A model generated the notes under the pieces. That model saw nothing but the letters and a program-made list of their open reading frames with translations, was not told where the DNA came from and did no database searches. The position numbers were made by a program, and so were the translations under genes. This document shows positions 54,201-64,000 of a DNA stretch of 64,000 nt, piece after piece (the first letter of the stretch is position 1; every line of letters starts with the position of its first letter). Origin of the DNA: Sphaerisporangium sp039871875. Its GTDB lineage: Bacteria > Actinomycetota > Actinomycetes > Streptosporangiales > Streptosporangiaceae. Location of the stretch: the NCBI RefSeq assembly GCF_039871875.1, contig NZ_JBDPMD010000004.1:1-64000 (forward strand). Direction: 5' to 3'.

Positions 54201-56633
54201 ATGGCTGATGAGGTGGAGCGCGGTTCGGTGGAGGCACCGGAGCGTCACGCCGAGCTGGCCGGACCGGCTGAGGCGGCGGAGGACGTGCCGGCGGAGGCGG
54301 CGGAGAGCGTTCCGGCCGAGGCGGAAGGCGTGCCTGTGGAGGCGGGAGGCGTGTCCGTGAATGTGGTGGACGGCGTTCCGGCCGAGGGGGTGAATGGCAT
54401 TCCGGTGGAGGCACTTGAGCGTCATGCCGAGCTGGCCGAGCTGGCCGACGACGCCAACTGGCGGTACTACGTGCTCGACGCGCCCACCGTCAGCGACGGG
54501 GAGTACGACGCGTGGATGCGGGAGTTGCGCGAGCTGGAGGAGGCACATCCCAGCCTGGCGACGCCGGATTCGCCCACGCAGAAGGTCGGCGCGCCCATCT
54601 CCACCGAGTTCGCGCCGGTCAACCACCTCAGGCGCCTGGAGAGTCTGGACAACGCCTTCAACGACGCCGACCTCGCCGGCTGGCTGGCGAGGGCCGAGCG
54701 GCTGCTGGAGACCGACCCGGCGCCGTACCTGTGTGAGCTGAAGATCGACGGGCTGGCCATCGCCCTGGTGTACGAGAAGGGCCGCCTGGTGCGCGGCGCC
54801 ACCCGCGGTGACGGGCGGGTCGGCGACGACGTCACGCCCAACGTCCGCACCGTCGCGAACATCCCGCACCGGCTCACCGGGGACGTGCCCGATGTGCTGG
54901 AGGTCCGCGGCGAGGTCTACCTCACGGTCGAGGGCTTCGAGAAGCTCAACGAGCAACTGGTCGCGTCCGGCAAGCCGCCCTTCGCCAACCCTCGCAACTC
55001 GGCGGCGGGCTCGCTGCGCCAGAAGGACCCGCGCATCACCGCCCAGCGGGCGCTGCGCATGATCGTGCACGGTGTCGGCGTGTGGGAGGGGGGCCCGGCG
55101 TTCCCGCCCACCCAGTCCGGTGTGTACGAGAAGCTGCGCGACTTCGGGCTGCCGGTCAGTGAGCTGTACAAGGTCGTGCCGGGGCTCACCGAGATCACCG
55201 AGTTCGTCGAGAACTACCGGCAGCACCGCCACGACACCGAGTACGAGATCGACGGCGTGGTGGTCAAGATCGACCGCATCGAGCTGCAGCGGCAGCTCGG
55301 CTCCACCTCGCGGGCGCCCCGGTGGGCGATCGCCTTCAAGTACCCGCCGGAGGAGGTCAACACCAAGCTCCTCGACATCCAGGTCGGCGTCGGCCGCACC
55401 GGGCGGGTCACCCCGTACGGCGTGATGAAGCCGGTGATCGTCGCCCAGTCCACCGTGGAGCGGGCCACGCTGCACAACGCTTCCGAGGTGGCGCGCAAGG
55501 GGGTGCTGATCGGCGACACCGTGGTGCTGCGCAAGGCCGGCGACGTGATCCCCGAGATCGTCGGCCCGGTGGTCCCGCTGCGCGACGGCACCGAGCGCGA
55601 GTTCGTCATGCCCACCCACTGCCCCGAGTGCGGCACCGAGCTGCGGCACATGAAGGAGGCGGACGTCGACATCCGGTGCCCCAACGCCCGCTCGTGCCCC
55701 GCGCAGCTCCGTGAGCGCATCTTCTTCGCGGCGGGCCGGGGCGCGTTCGACATCGAGGGCCTCGGCTACGTCGCCGCCACCGCGCTGACCGCCCCCGAGC
55801 CCCCGGAGGAGCCCCCGGTGCGCACGGAGGCCGACCTGTTCGACCTCACCATGGACCGCCTGCTGCCGATCCGCTCGGTGGTCCGCGACCAGGACACCGG
55901 CCTGCCCAAGACCGACCCGGAGACCGGCGAGCGCAAGATCGTCACCTTCTTCGCCAACATGAACGGCGAGCCCAGCAAGAACGCCCAGCACATGCTCGCC
56001 CAGTTGGACAAGGCCAAGCAGCAACCTCTGTGGCGCGTCCTCGTGGCCCTGTCCATCCGCCACGTGGGCCCGACGGCCGCCCAGGCCCTGGCCACGGCGT
56101 TCCTCTCCCTGGACCGCATCTTCGGCGCGTCCGAGGAGGAACTCGCCGCCGTGGAGGGCGTAGGCCCCACCATCGCCGCGAGCATCCGCGAGTGGTACGC
56201 CGAGGACTGGCACCGCGAAATCGTCGAACGCTGGCGCCTGGCCGGCGTCCGCATGGCCGACGACCCTCCCAAAGCCCAGGGCCCCCAGTTCCTCGCCGGC
56301 CTCACCTTCGTCGTCACCGGCACGCTGTCCGCCTTCACCCGCGACGAAGCGGGCGAAGCCATCGCCGCCCGCGGCGGCAAGGTCACCAGCTCCGTCTCAA
56401 AGAAAACCAGCTTCCTGGTAGCAGGCGAAAACGCTGGCTCCAAGTACGACAAAGCCGAAAAACTCGGCGTCCCCATCCTCGACGAGGCCTCCTTCCAAAC
56501 CCTCCTCCGAGACGGCCCCGACGCCGTGACCCCCGCCCCCGAAACCACAAACCCTCCCGCCGAGGAGACAGAGGCGAAAACCCCCGACCAGGAGCCAAAG
56601 GCAGAACAGGAGACCGCCATCGAGCCCGCGTAG
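54201..56633 (+). CDS. ligA: NAD-dependent DNA ligase LigA with N-terminal extension
   Basis: An 810-aa essential ligase sealing nicks with NAD+. K181 in CELKIDGLAIAL accepts AMP. NTP-binding, OB-fold, the Cys4 zinc finger CPECGTELRHM...CPNARSC, HhH and a C-terminal BRCT domain (GLTFVVTGTLSAFTRDEAGEAIAARGGKV) are present. The N-terminal 68 residues are an extra acidic Val/Pro/Ala/Glu-rich stretch bounded by two copies of VEA-x-ERHAEL. The true Ia domain starts around residue 73. ATG 54201 has GGGGAG 5 nt before it; ATG 54186 is possible. Confidence 0.95.
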   Translation: MADEVERGSVEAPERHAELAGPAEAAEDVPAEAAESVPAEAEGVPVEAGGVSVNVVDGVPAEGVNGIPVEALERHAELAELADDANWRYYVLDAPTVSDGEYDAWMRELRELEEAHPSLATPDSPTQKVGAPISTEFAPVNHLRRLESLDNAFNDADLAGWLARAERLLETDPAPYLCELKIDGLAIALVYEKGRLVRGATRGDGRVGDDVTPNVRTVANIPHRLTGDVPDVLEVRGEVYLTVEGFEKLNEQLVASGKPPFANPRNSAAGSLRQKDPRITAQRALRMIVHGVGVWEGGPAFPPTQSGVYEKLRDFGLPVSELYKVVPGLTEITEFVENYRQHRHDTEYEIDGVVVKIDRIELQRQLGSTSRAPRWAIAFKYPPEEVNTKLLDIQVGVGRTGRVTPYGVMKPVIVAQSTVERATLHNASEVARKGVLIGDTVVLRKAGDVIPEIVGPVVPLRDGTEREFVMPTHCPECGTELRHMKEADVDIRCPNARSCPAQLRERIFFAAGRGAFDIEGLGYVAATALTAPEPPEEPPVRTEADLFDLTMDRLLPIRSVVRDQDTGLPKTDPETGERKIVTFFANMNGEPSKNAQHMLAQLDKAKQQPLWRVLVALSIRHVGPTAAQALATAFLSLDRIFGASEEELAAVEGVGPTIAASIREWYAEDWHREIVERWRLAGVRMADDPPKAQGPQFLAGLTFVVTGTLSAFTRDEAGEAIAARGGKVTSSVSKKTSFLVAGENAGSKYDKAEKLGVPILDEASFQTLLRDGPDAVTPAPETTNPPAEETEAKTPDQEPKAEQETAIEPA

Positions 56634-56871
56634 CCACCCGGGGGCTCCCGCCATGCGCCCCCACTGATCCCGTCCAACGGTCCCCCCGCTGGTCCTGTCC
56701 GCTGGTTCTCGGGGACACCGCGCCCTGACTGGATCGGCTGACACCTGGCGGCAAGGGGGGCGGGGCCACTCGATCAGCGTGTTCGAGGACGGTGCCGACG
56801 TAGGCGCGCGCCGGCCGGCACGGGCCAGGTCGCCGGGTCGGCCTTGGTGAGGCGCGTAGCTGGCCCCGCCC

Positions 56872-56923
56872 GGCTGCTCCGCTCGGCTGCTCCGCTCGGC
56901 TGCTCCGCTCGGCTGCTCCGCCC
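56872..56923. repeat. 13-bp tandem repeats, four copies
   Basis: GGCTGCTCCGCTC repeated four times, the last with CCC. It lies in the 607-bp gap between ligA and encapsulin, which has no gene I can support. Confidence 0.9.
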
Positions 56924-57000
56924 CGCTGGTTCCGTCCGGTGCGTATGCCCGCCGAACGTTCCGTCCCTGGTCCGTTCGCTGATCCCGGCAGGCAGTTCCG

Positions 57001-57042
57001 TCCGCGTTCATCCGTCCGCGTTCATCCGTCCGCGTTCATCCG
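57001..57042. repeat. 14-bp tandem repeats, three copies
   Basis: TCCGCGTTCATCCG in three exact copies, directly followed by a second repeat type. Confidence 0.9.
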
Positions 57043-57118
57043 TCCGCCGGCTCGTCCGTCCGCCGGCTCGTCCGTCCGCCGGCTCGTCCGTCCGCCGGCT
57101 CGTCCGTCCGCCGGCTCT
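57043..57118. repeat. 16-bp tandem repeats, about 4.7 copies
   Basis: TCCGCCGGCTCGTCCG in four exact copies plus a partial one. It shares TCCGTCCG with the preceding 14-bp unit, suggesting stepwise slippage. Confidence 0.9.
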
Positions 57119-57240
57119 GCCCGTCCGCTGGCTCGTCCGTTCGCCGCGGTGGTTGCGGCTGCTGGTCCTGCCCCGCGGTGGGCACGCAGGGCTTTTTGTC
57201 TCGTCCGGGGGTGGATATGTGGGGGCTCGGGAAGGTGGGT

Positions 57241-58035
57241 TCAGGTGAGGGCGACGGAGGCTTCGGGGGTGTGGGTTAGGAAGGTGAAGGATTCCTGGAG
57301 GTAGAGGTGGATTTTGGTGGGGTCGTGGGAGTCGTAGCCGATGGAGAGGTCTTGGCCTAGGTGGAGGGTGTGGTCGCCGCCTCTTGTGGTTACCAGGAAG
57401 GCGCCGGTTATGGCGGGGGCCCAGATGATTTCGCCGTCCAGGAGGCGGCGGAGGTGTTCGTGGATGGGGTAGCCGTGGTCTGAGGTTTCGCTTACCACGG
57501 TGTGGAGGTCGGCGCTCAGGGCGAGGGAGTAGGGGCCGTCCACGCCGGCCAGGCGCAGGGTGCTGATGGCTTGGCTGACCATGTCGGGGTAGTCGCGGGG
57601 TTCGGGGGGGAGGAGGAGGCGGGGGTTGGAGGAGGAGCTGCGGATGCCTTCGATGCCGGCGGCGGGGTAGCCCTCGAAGATGGCGCGGTCCTCGGCGGAG
57701 GCCATCTGGCGGGCGGCTTCCTTGACCGGTTCCCAGTCGGCGTCCTTGGCGCCGCGCTCGACGGCGTCCACGGCTTCGCGGTCGACGGTGAACGGGATCC
57801 GCAGCTCGATGAGCGGGCGGGACCGCCGGACGCTCGCGACGATGCCGGGGGCGGGGGGCTCGATGGACGACATGTGGCCGGTGGGTACGGCGGACAGGGT
57901 CAGGCCGCCGGGTTCGGGGACGTCCACGAGGCGGCGGCCGGCGAGGTGGCGGACGAATGTGCGCCGGGCCTCGGCCTCCAGGTCGGCCCAGGCCGCGCCG
58001 GAGATGGGTGCGAGTTCGCGGTGCAGGTTGTTCAT
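57241..58035 (-). CDS. Family 1 encapsulin shell protein
   Basis: A 264-aa HK97-fold nanocompartment shell protein. NNLHRELAPISGAAWADLEAEARRTFVRHLAGRRLVDVPEPGG begins the shell, and GYDSHDPTKIHLYLQESFTFLTHTPEASVAL is the conserved C-terminus. The ATG overlaps the DyP stop (ATGA), so shell and cargo are coupled. The shell encloses DyP peroxidase; assembled particles of this family are about 24 nm (T=1) as a rule. Confidence 0.95.
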   Translation of the reverse strand: MNNLHRELAPISGAAWADLEAEARRTFVRHLAGRRLVDVPEPGGLTLSAVPTGHMSSIEPPAPGIVASVRRSRPLIELRIPFTVDREAVDAVERGAKDADWEPVKEAARQMASAEDRAIFEGYPAAGIEGIRSSSSNPRLLLPPEPRDYPDMVSQAISTLRLAGVDGPYSLALSADLHTVVSETSDHGYPIHEHLRRLLDGEIIWAPAITGAFLVTTRGGDHTLHLGQDLSIGYDSHDPTKIHLYLQESFTFLTHTPEASVALT

Positions 58036-59240
58036 CGCGAGGTGCTCCTCTTCAGGTCGCCGATCCCCAGCGACCCGTCGGGGGCGGGCAGGGCGTCGGA
58101 TGGTGCGGGTGCGGGTGCTAGTGCGGGGTCCGGTGCGGGACGGACGTCCGCGGCGCCCGTCGTGGCGCCGGTCGTGGCGCCGGTCGTGGCGCCGGTCGTG
58201 GCGCCGGTCGTGGCGCCGGTCGTGGCGCCGAGTGCTTCTCGCGGAGCGGCCGCCACGGCGGCCAGGGAGTTCTGGGAGGTGGTGGTGAGGTTTGTGGTGG
58301 CGGGTGCGGGAGGGGTGTCCAGGAAGTCGGCGGTGGGGACGTGGAAGAGGGTGCCGGTTGTGGCGGTGGAGAAGTCCAGGAGCCGGTCGTGGGGGGCTGG
58401 GGGGAGACCGGTGAACATGTTCTGGAGCATTTGTTCTATTACTGAGGGGGTGGAGGTGTAGCCGATGAAGTAGGTGCCGTATTCGCCGCGGGCGGGGGCG
58501 CCGAAGGGCATGTTGTCGCGGATGATCTTTCGTTCGGTGCCGTCGGCGTCGATGATCGTGTTCAGGGCCACGTGGGAGTCAGGGGGTTTGCGGTCGTCGG
58601 GGAGCTCTATGTCCGACAGCTTGGTCCGGCCGACCGCCAGTTCCTGGGCCTCGGTCGTGAGGGTGTTCCAGGCGGCTACGTCGTGCAGGTACTTCTGCAC
58701 GATCACGTAGCTGCCGCCGGCGAAACCGGGGTCCTCGGCGCCGACGGTCACGGCCTCGTACGCTTCGCGGCCGTCGGGGTTCTCCGTGCCGTCCACGAAG
58801 CCGAGCAGGTCGCGCCGGTCGAAGTAGCGGAATCCCTGTACCTCGTCCTGGACGGTCACCACCTGGCCGATGCGGTCCATGATCTGGGACTCCAGCTCGA
58901 AGCACAGATCCATCCGTTCGGCCCGGATGTGGAAGAGCAGGTCCCCGGGGGTGGACGGCGCCGTGTGCCGTGCCCCGCGGACCTCCCGGAACGGGTGGAG
59001 CTCGGCCGGGCGCGGCCCGCCGAACAGCCGTCCCCAGACCTCGGAGCCCACCCCTACGACGCAGGAGAGCCGGCCGTCGCCGCTCCGGAACCCGATGGCC
59101 TTCGTCAGGCCGCGGACGTCCTGCAGCAGTTCCCGCACGGTCTCTTCCCCGCCGGGTTCGACGGTCACCACCAAGAAGATCGCCGCACTTGTCAGCGGGC
59201 CGAGGACCGCCTGCGGCTCCGGCACACGTTCCGCCGTCAT
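58032..59240 (-). CDS. Encapsulin-targeted DyP-type peroxidase
   Basis: A 402-aa dye-decolourising peroxidase. LLGFVDGTENPDG is the GxxDG motif, DNMPFG follows and SHVAL holds the probable proximal His. The barrel ends at about residue 300. A flexible tail of six TTGA repeats (about 337-361), then Pro/Ala-rich linker, ends in SLGIGDLKR (390-398), the encapsulin cargo-loading peptide. ATG 59240 has GGAAGG. The heme enzyme oxidises phenolics or dyes with H2O2 inside the shell, probably in oxidative stress. Confidence 0.95.
   Translation of the reverse strand: MTAERVPEPQAVLGPLTSAAIFLVVTVEPGGEETVRELLQDVRGLTKAIGFRSGDGRLSCVVGVGSEVWGRLFGGPRPAELHPFREVRGARHTAPSTPGDLLFHIRAERMDLCFELESQIMDRIGQVVTVQDEVQGFRYFDRRDLLGFVDGTENPDGREAYEAVTVGAEDPGFAGGSYVIVQKYLHDVAAWNTLTTEAQELAVGRTKLSDIELPDDRKPPDSHVALNTIIDADGTERKIIRDNMPFGAPARGEYGTYFIGYTSTPSVIEQMLQNMFTGLPPAPHDRLLDFSTATTGTLFHVPTADFLDTPPAPATTNLTTTSQNSLAAVAAAPREALGATTGATTGATTGATTGATTGATTGAADVRPAPDPALAPAPAPSDALPAPDGSLGIGDLKRSTSR
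58159..58230 (-). repeat. 12-bp tandem repeat encoding the TTGA linker of DyP
   Basis: Six exact copies of GTCGTGGCGCCG on the plus strand, in frame in DyP. Gain or loss of a unit changes linker length by four residues without a frameshift. Confidence 0.9.
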
Positions 59241-59290
59241 GGGGTTCGCCTTCCGCGCGCTTCAGGTTCCCTTGGCTGGAGGGACGGGGC

Positions 59291-59334
59291 AAAGTATGCC
59301 AGTGCGCTGGTAAAGGGGCAGTTCCGGGGGAACT
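59291..59334. promoter_or_regulatory. Candidate DyP -10 and AGTTCC dyad
   Basis: TACTTT (minus, 59291-59296) is a plausible DyP -10. AGTTCC-GGG-GGAACT at 59320-59334 is a perfect 6-bp inverted repeat between DyP and the GGDEF-EAL gene. Confidence 0.4.
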
Positions 59335-59460
59335 TGACCCGAGACGCGCGGGGCGATTCGCGAAGGCTCAGGGAAACTTCTGGTGACGGAACGTGCCCAA
59401 CCGGTTTCGCGAAGTGGCCCAGAGGTCGTACCCTCCCATAGTGACCTCTTGGGGGTTTAG

Positions 59461-61536
59461 TTGCCTATGACGGACCCATCCGACACGCGCGACCTCGGGC
59501 CGCGGCCCTACTCACCGCTCTGGATCTACCTGGCGGGGGTGACCGTCGCGGGGTTCGCGGCGCTCCTCGTCGCCGAGCTGCGACTCGGTGTCGATGAGTT
59601 CGCCGCGCTCGCGCGTACGTCCTCGCTGTTCTGGATGCTGGTCGTGCTGGTCGTGGTGGGCGAGCTGCGGCCGATCATCGTCTCCAACTCCCGGCTGGCC
59701 GGTGGGACGGCGACATCGACGCTGTTCACCTTCGCGGTCCTGCTCTACCACGGGCTGTCCGTGGCCGTGCTGATCCACACGCTGGCGCTGGTGGTGAGCG
59801 GCCTGCTGCACCGCAGGGCGTGGCACCGCGTGGCGTTCAACGTCTCCCAGGTGGCCCTGGCCTCCACGGCGGCGGCCGTGGTGCTCGGCGCGTTCGGCCA
59901 CCATCCCCACCCCGTGACGCCCTGGGTGCCGGAGGGCACGGACATCGCGGCCGTCGGCCTGGCGGCCGTGGCGTACTTCGTGGTGCGCGGCGTGCTGGTC
60001 TGCGGTGCCGTCGCCCTGCATGAGCGCCGCCCCCTGCTGCGGGTGATACGGGCCACGATCGGCCACCAGAGCGTCATGTACGCCGCGCTGCTCGGTCTCG
60101 CCCCGCTCGTCGTCGTCGTGATGAACCGTTCGCCGGCCCTGGTCCCGCTGTTCGTGGCCCCGCTGGCGACGATGTACTTCACCGCCTCCCTGTCGCGCCG
60201 CCGCGACCACCAGGCCATGCACGACGGCCTGACCTCGCTGCCCAACCGCAAGATGCTGATCCTGCGCACCGAGGAGGCACTGGCCGAGGCGCGCGAGGGC
60301 GAGCGCGTCGGCCTGCTGCTGCTGGACCTCGACCGGTTCAAGGAGGTCAACGACACCCTCGGCCACCCCGTGGGTGACCGGCTGCTGCAGATCGTCGCGC
60401 ACCGCCTCACCCACAGCGTCCGCCCCGGCGACGTGGTGGCCCGGCTCGGCGGCGACGAGTTCGCGGTCCTGCTGCCCACCGTCCGCGACGCGTTCGCCGC
60501 CCGTGAGGTGGCCGCCCGCCTGCGTGTGGCGCTCACCGAGCCGGTGCGCCTGGAGGGCTTGACGTTCGACATGGACGCCTCGGTCGGCATCGCGCTGTAC
60601 CCCGACCACGCGCCGGACTTCGAGCTGCTGCTGCAACGCTCGGACGTGGCCATGTACTTCGCCAAGGAGGGCCGCTCCGGGGTCGAGGTGTACGTCGCGG
60701 AGAAGGACCGCAACTCGCCCGAGCGCCTCAACCTGCTCGGCGACCTGCGCCGGGCCATCGGCGGCAGCGAGCTGGAGCTGCACTACCAGCCCAAGGTCGG
60801 CCTCGCCACCGGCGTGGTGGAGGGCGTCGAGGCGCTGCTGCGCTGGCGGCACCGCGGACGCGGCCTGGTGTACCCGAGCGACTTCATCCCGCTGGCCGAG
60901 CAGTCGTACCTCATGCGGCAGCTCACCCAGCACGTGATCGACGTGGCGCTGGAGCAGGCCGCCGCCTGGTGGCACCAGGACCTCAAGGTCCCCGTCGCGA
61001 TCAACGTCTCGGCCCGCGACCTGCTCGACCCGGCGCTGCCCGACCTGCTCGAGGCCGGTCTCGACCGCCTGCGGCTGCCCCCTGACGCCATCCAGCTGGA
61101 GGTCACCGAGCGCATCCTGATGACCGATCAGGCCTACACCGCCGACTCGGTGCACGCCCTGGTGCGGCTCGGCGTGCCGCTGGCCCTGGACGACTTCGGA
61201 ACCGGCTACTCCTCGCTGGTGCGGCTTCAGCGCCTGCCGGTGAGCGAGGTGAAGATCGACGGCTCGTTCGTGCAGCGGCTCGGCAAGTCGGGGGACGACG
61301 AGCGCATCGTGCGCTCCATCGTGGACCTCGTGCGCTCGCTCGGCCTGCGCTCGGTCGCCGAGGGCGTGGAGACCGAGGAGGTCGCCAACCGCCTGAACGA
61401 GATGGGCTGCGACGCCGGCCAGGGATGGTGGTTCGCCGAGCCGATGCCCGCCGACGACACGACCGCCTGGCTCAAGGCCCGTCGCCTGCGCGGAGCGCTC
61501 CCGCTGTGCGGCTCGGCGGAGGTGACCGCGTACTAG
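59461..61536 (+). CDS. Membrane GGDEF-EAL diguanylate cyclase/phosphodiesterase
   Basis: A 691-aa c-di-GMP enzyme. The N-terminal 240 residues have about six to eight hydrophobic helices forming a MASE-like sensor. GGDEF is intact at 330-334 in RLGGDEFAVLL with the inhibitory I-site RPGD at 321-324, and EAL is intact at 457-459 with LDDFGTGYSSL. Both activities are therefore possible. It resembles the Streptomyces CdgA/RmdB-type proteins that control development. The start is TTG 59461 (GGGGG upstream) or ATG 59467. The regulated process is inferred. Confidence 0.93.
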   Translation: MPMTDPSDTRDLGPRPYSPLWIYLAGVTVAGFAALLVAELRLGVDEFAALARTSSLFWMLVVLVVVGELRPIIVSNSRLAGGTATSTLFTFAVLLYHGLSVAVLIHTLALVVSGLLHRRAWHRVAFNVSQVALASTAAAVVLGAFGHHPHPVTPWVPEGTDIAAVGLAAVAYFVVRGVLVCGAVALHERRPLLRVIRATIGHQSVMYAALLGLAPLVVVVMNRSPALVPLFVAPLATMYFTASLSRRRDHQAMHDGLTSLPNRKMLILRTEEALAEAREGERVGLLLLDLDRFKEVNDTLGHPVGDRLLQIVAHRLTHSVRPGDVVARLGGDEFAVLLPTVRDAFAAREVAARLRVALTEPVRLEGLTFDMDASVGIALYPDHAPDFELLLQRSDVAMYFAKEGRSGVEVYVAEKDRNSPERLNLLGDLRRAIGGSELELHYQPKVGLATGVVEGVEALLRWRHRGRGLVYPSDFIPLAEQSYLMRQLTQHVIDVALEQAAAWWHQDLKVPVAINVSARDLLDPALPDLLEAGLDRLRLPPDAIQLEVTERILMTDQAYTADSVHALVRLGVPLALDDFGTGYSSLVRLQRLPVSEVKIDGSFVQRLGKSGDDERIVRSIVDLVRSLGLRSVAEGVETEEVANRLNEMGCDAGQGWWFAEPMPADDTTAWLKARRLRGALPLCGSAEVTAY

Positions 61537-61661
61537 CCGGGGGAGCGGTGTTCAAGGGACGTCATGCCCGGGAGAGCGGCGGTTAACGGTTCGGCCACGT
61601 CAGGTCACGAGCCCTAGGATGACACTGTCCGATTGCCGTCCATGAAACGGGTTGACGACTC
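61537..61661. other. Intergenic region before gatC
   Basis: 125 bp. TAGGAT (61615-61620) is a fair -10 with the start of gatC 41 nt further. No Shine-Dalgarno is evident and no other gene is present. Confidence 0.4.
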
Positions 61662-61957
61662 ATGTCCGCCATAACCCGCGACGAGGTCGCTCACCTCGCC
61701 CGCCTCTCCAGGCTGGCGCTGGCCGACGCCGAGCTCGACCACTACGCCGCGCAGCTCGACCAGATCATCGCCGCGGTCGCGCGCGTCGCCGAGGTCGCCT
61801 CGGGCGACATCCCGCCGTCGTCGCACGCCCTGCCGCTCACCAACGTCTACCGCCCGGACCAGGTGCGGCCCTGCCTGCCGCCGCAGGAGGCGCTGGCGAT
61901 GGCCCCGGCGGTCGAGGACGACCGGTTCCGCGTGCCGCGCATCCTCGGGGAGGAGGC

Positions 61958-61961
<4 letters not shown>
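61662..61961 (+). CDS. gatC: Asp/Glu-tRNA(Asn/Gln) amidotransferase subunit C
   Basis: A 99-aa GatC that stabilises the GatCAB complex, the amidotransferase making Gln-tRNA(Gln) (and Asn-tRNA) from mischarged Glu/Asp-tRNA. SAITRDEVAHLARLSRLALADAELDHYAAQLDQIIAAVARV is the conserved N-terminal helix. The stop overlaps the gatA ATG (ATGA). First gene of gatCAB. Confidence 0.95.
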
Positions 61962-63444
<1,483 letters not shown>

Positions 63445-63448
<4 letters not shown>

Positions 63449-64000
63449 CCACCACCCGCGCCACCATGCCGTTCGACGAGGCGCTGGAGCGCTTCGAGCC
63501 GGTGCTCGGCCTGGAGACCCACGTGGAGCTCGGCACCGAGTCCAAGATGTTCTGCGGCTGCAGCACCGAGTTCGGCGCCCCGCCGAACACCCATGTGTGC
63601 CCGGTCTGCCTGGCCCTGCCCGGCGCGCTCCCGGTGGCCAACGACAAGGCGATCGAGTCGACCATCCGCATCGGCCTGGCACTGAACTGCACCATCGCCG
63701 AGTGGTGCCGCTTCGCCCGGAAGAACTATTTCTATCCGGACATGCCGAAGAACTACCAGATCAGCCAGTACGACGAGCCGCTGTGCGTCGACGGCCACCT
63801 GGACGTCGAGGTGGAGGGCCGCACCTTCCGCGTCGGCATCGAGCGGGTGCACCTGGAGGAGGACACCGGCAAGTCCACCCACGTGGGCGGCGCCACCGGC
63901 CGCATCCAGGGCGCCGACTACTCCATCGTCGACTACAACCGGGCGGGCATCCCGCTGGTCGAGATCGTCACCAAGCCGGTGGAGGGCGCGGGGCACCTCG
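63445..64000 (+). CDS. gatB: Asp/Glu-tRNA(Asn/Gln) amidotransferase subunit B (partial)
   Basis: Starts at GTG 63445 in a GTGA overlap with gatA and runs off the window, 185 residues visible. The N-terminal cradle (ERFEPVLGLETHVELGTESKMFCGCSTEFG and HVCPVCLALPGALPVAN) with zinc Cys residues and KNYFYPDMPKNYQISQYD identify GatB, which phosphorylates the tRNA-bound Glu/Asp carboxylate. Confidence 0.96.

Noticed and set aside
54129..56213. A 694-codon minus-strand frame opposite ligA
   Set aside because: Shadow of ligA with no motif; opposite-strand frames stay open because stops are rare at this G+C.
57001..57118. Possible CRISPR or attachment array
   Set aside because: Units are 14-16 bp without unique spacers; these are minisatellites.

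Overview
The window is about 70% G+C chromosomal DNA from a Gram-positive actinomycete. The GlgE alpha-glucan pathway, a DinB/maleylpyruvate-isomerase-type (mycothiol-linked family) protein, several small sigma factors, transmembrane Ser/Thr kinases, an encapsulin-DyP pair and the gene order ligA then gatCAB fit the Streptosporangiales (Nonomuraea- or Microbispora-like). The placement is inference from gene content. No phage, transposase, integrase, rRNA or CRISPR array was seen.

Layout. 1-4376: a truncated sigma-factor-like gene, divergent from a four-gene osmoprotectant ABC importer (opuCA-CB-CD-CC). 4460-8694: flavin reductase, DinB/MDMPI protein, a divergent MarR/cupin pair and signal peptide peptidase SppA. 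8743-19933: a carbohydrate block with glgB, a small membrane protein, mak, treS and glgE on the minus strand and glgP divergent from glgE. Together these can convert trehalose to maltose, maltose-1-phosphate and branched alpha-glucan, and degrade it again. 19992-28942: small accessory genes: DinB, a ClpN/HTH regulator with two palindromic operators, a decayed HTH regulator gene, nitronate monooxygenase, threonine aldolase, CutA, a RibD-like reductase, an ECF sigma factor, and a methyltransferase divergent from an XRE-cupin regulator. A tRNA-Cys follows.

29516-34256 is a tight five-gene operon: a coiled-coil protein, a PP-loop ATPase with a QueC-like four-cysteine site, an M55 D-aminopeptidase, a Tat-type flavin amine oxidase and a YbaK deacylase. 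I know of no described system with this set, and it is my main candidate for a new one. 34690-40271 holds three tandem membrane Ser/Thr kinases, followed by etfBA.

42735-54010: MFS exporter and TetR; a cysteine desulfurase separated from mnmA by about 5.3 kb of accessory genes; then an MBL hydrolase and a MetE-C-like protein. The accessory block includes two secreted proteins of exactly 479 residues. They have unrelated cell-wall-hydrolase-like N-termini joined at residue 218 to the same five FG-GAP repeats. 54201-64000: ligA with an expanded N-terminus, minisatellite DNA, the encapsulin/DyP operon with a repeat-encoded linker to the cargo-loading peptide, a GGDEF-EAL protein, gatC, gatA and the start of gatB.

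Recurrent signals: at least ten genes have a TANNNT hexamer ending 6-9 nt before the start codon and no well-placed Shine-Dalgarno, so many transcripts here are probably leaderless. Several regulators sit beside clear dyad operators. Two convergent gene pairs share a single CTAG as both stop codons.
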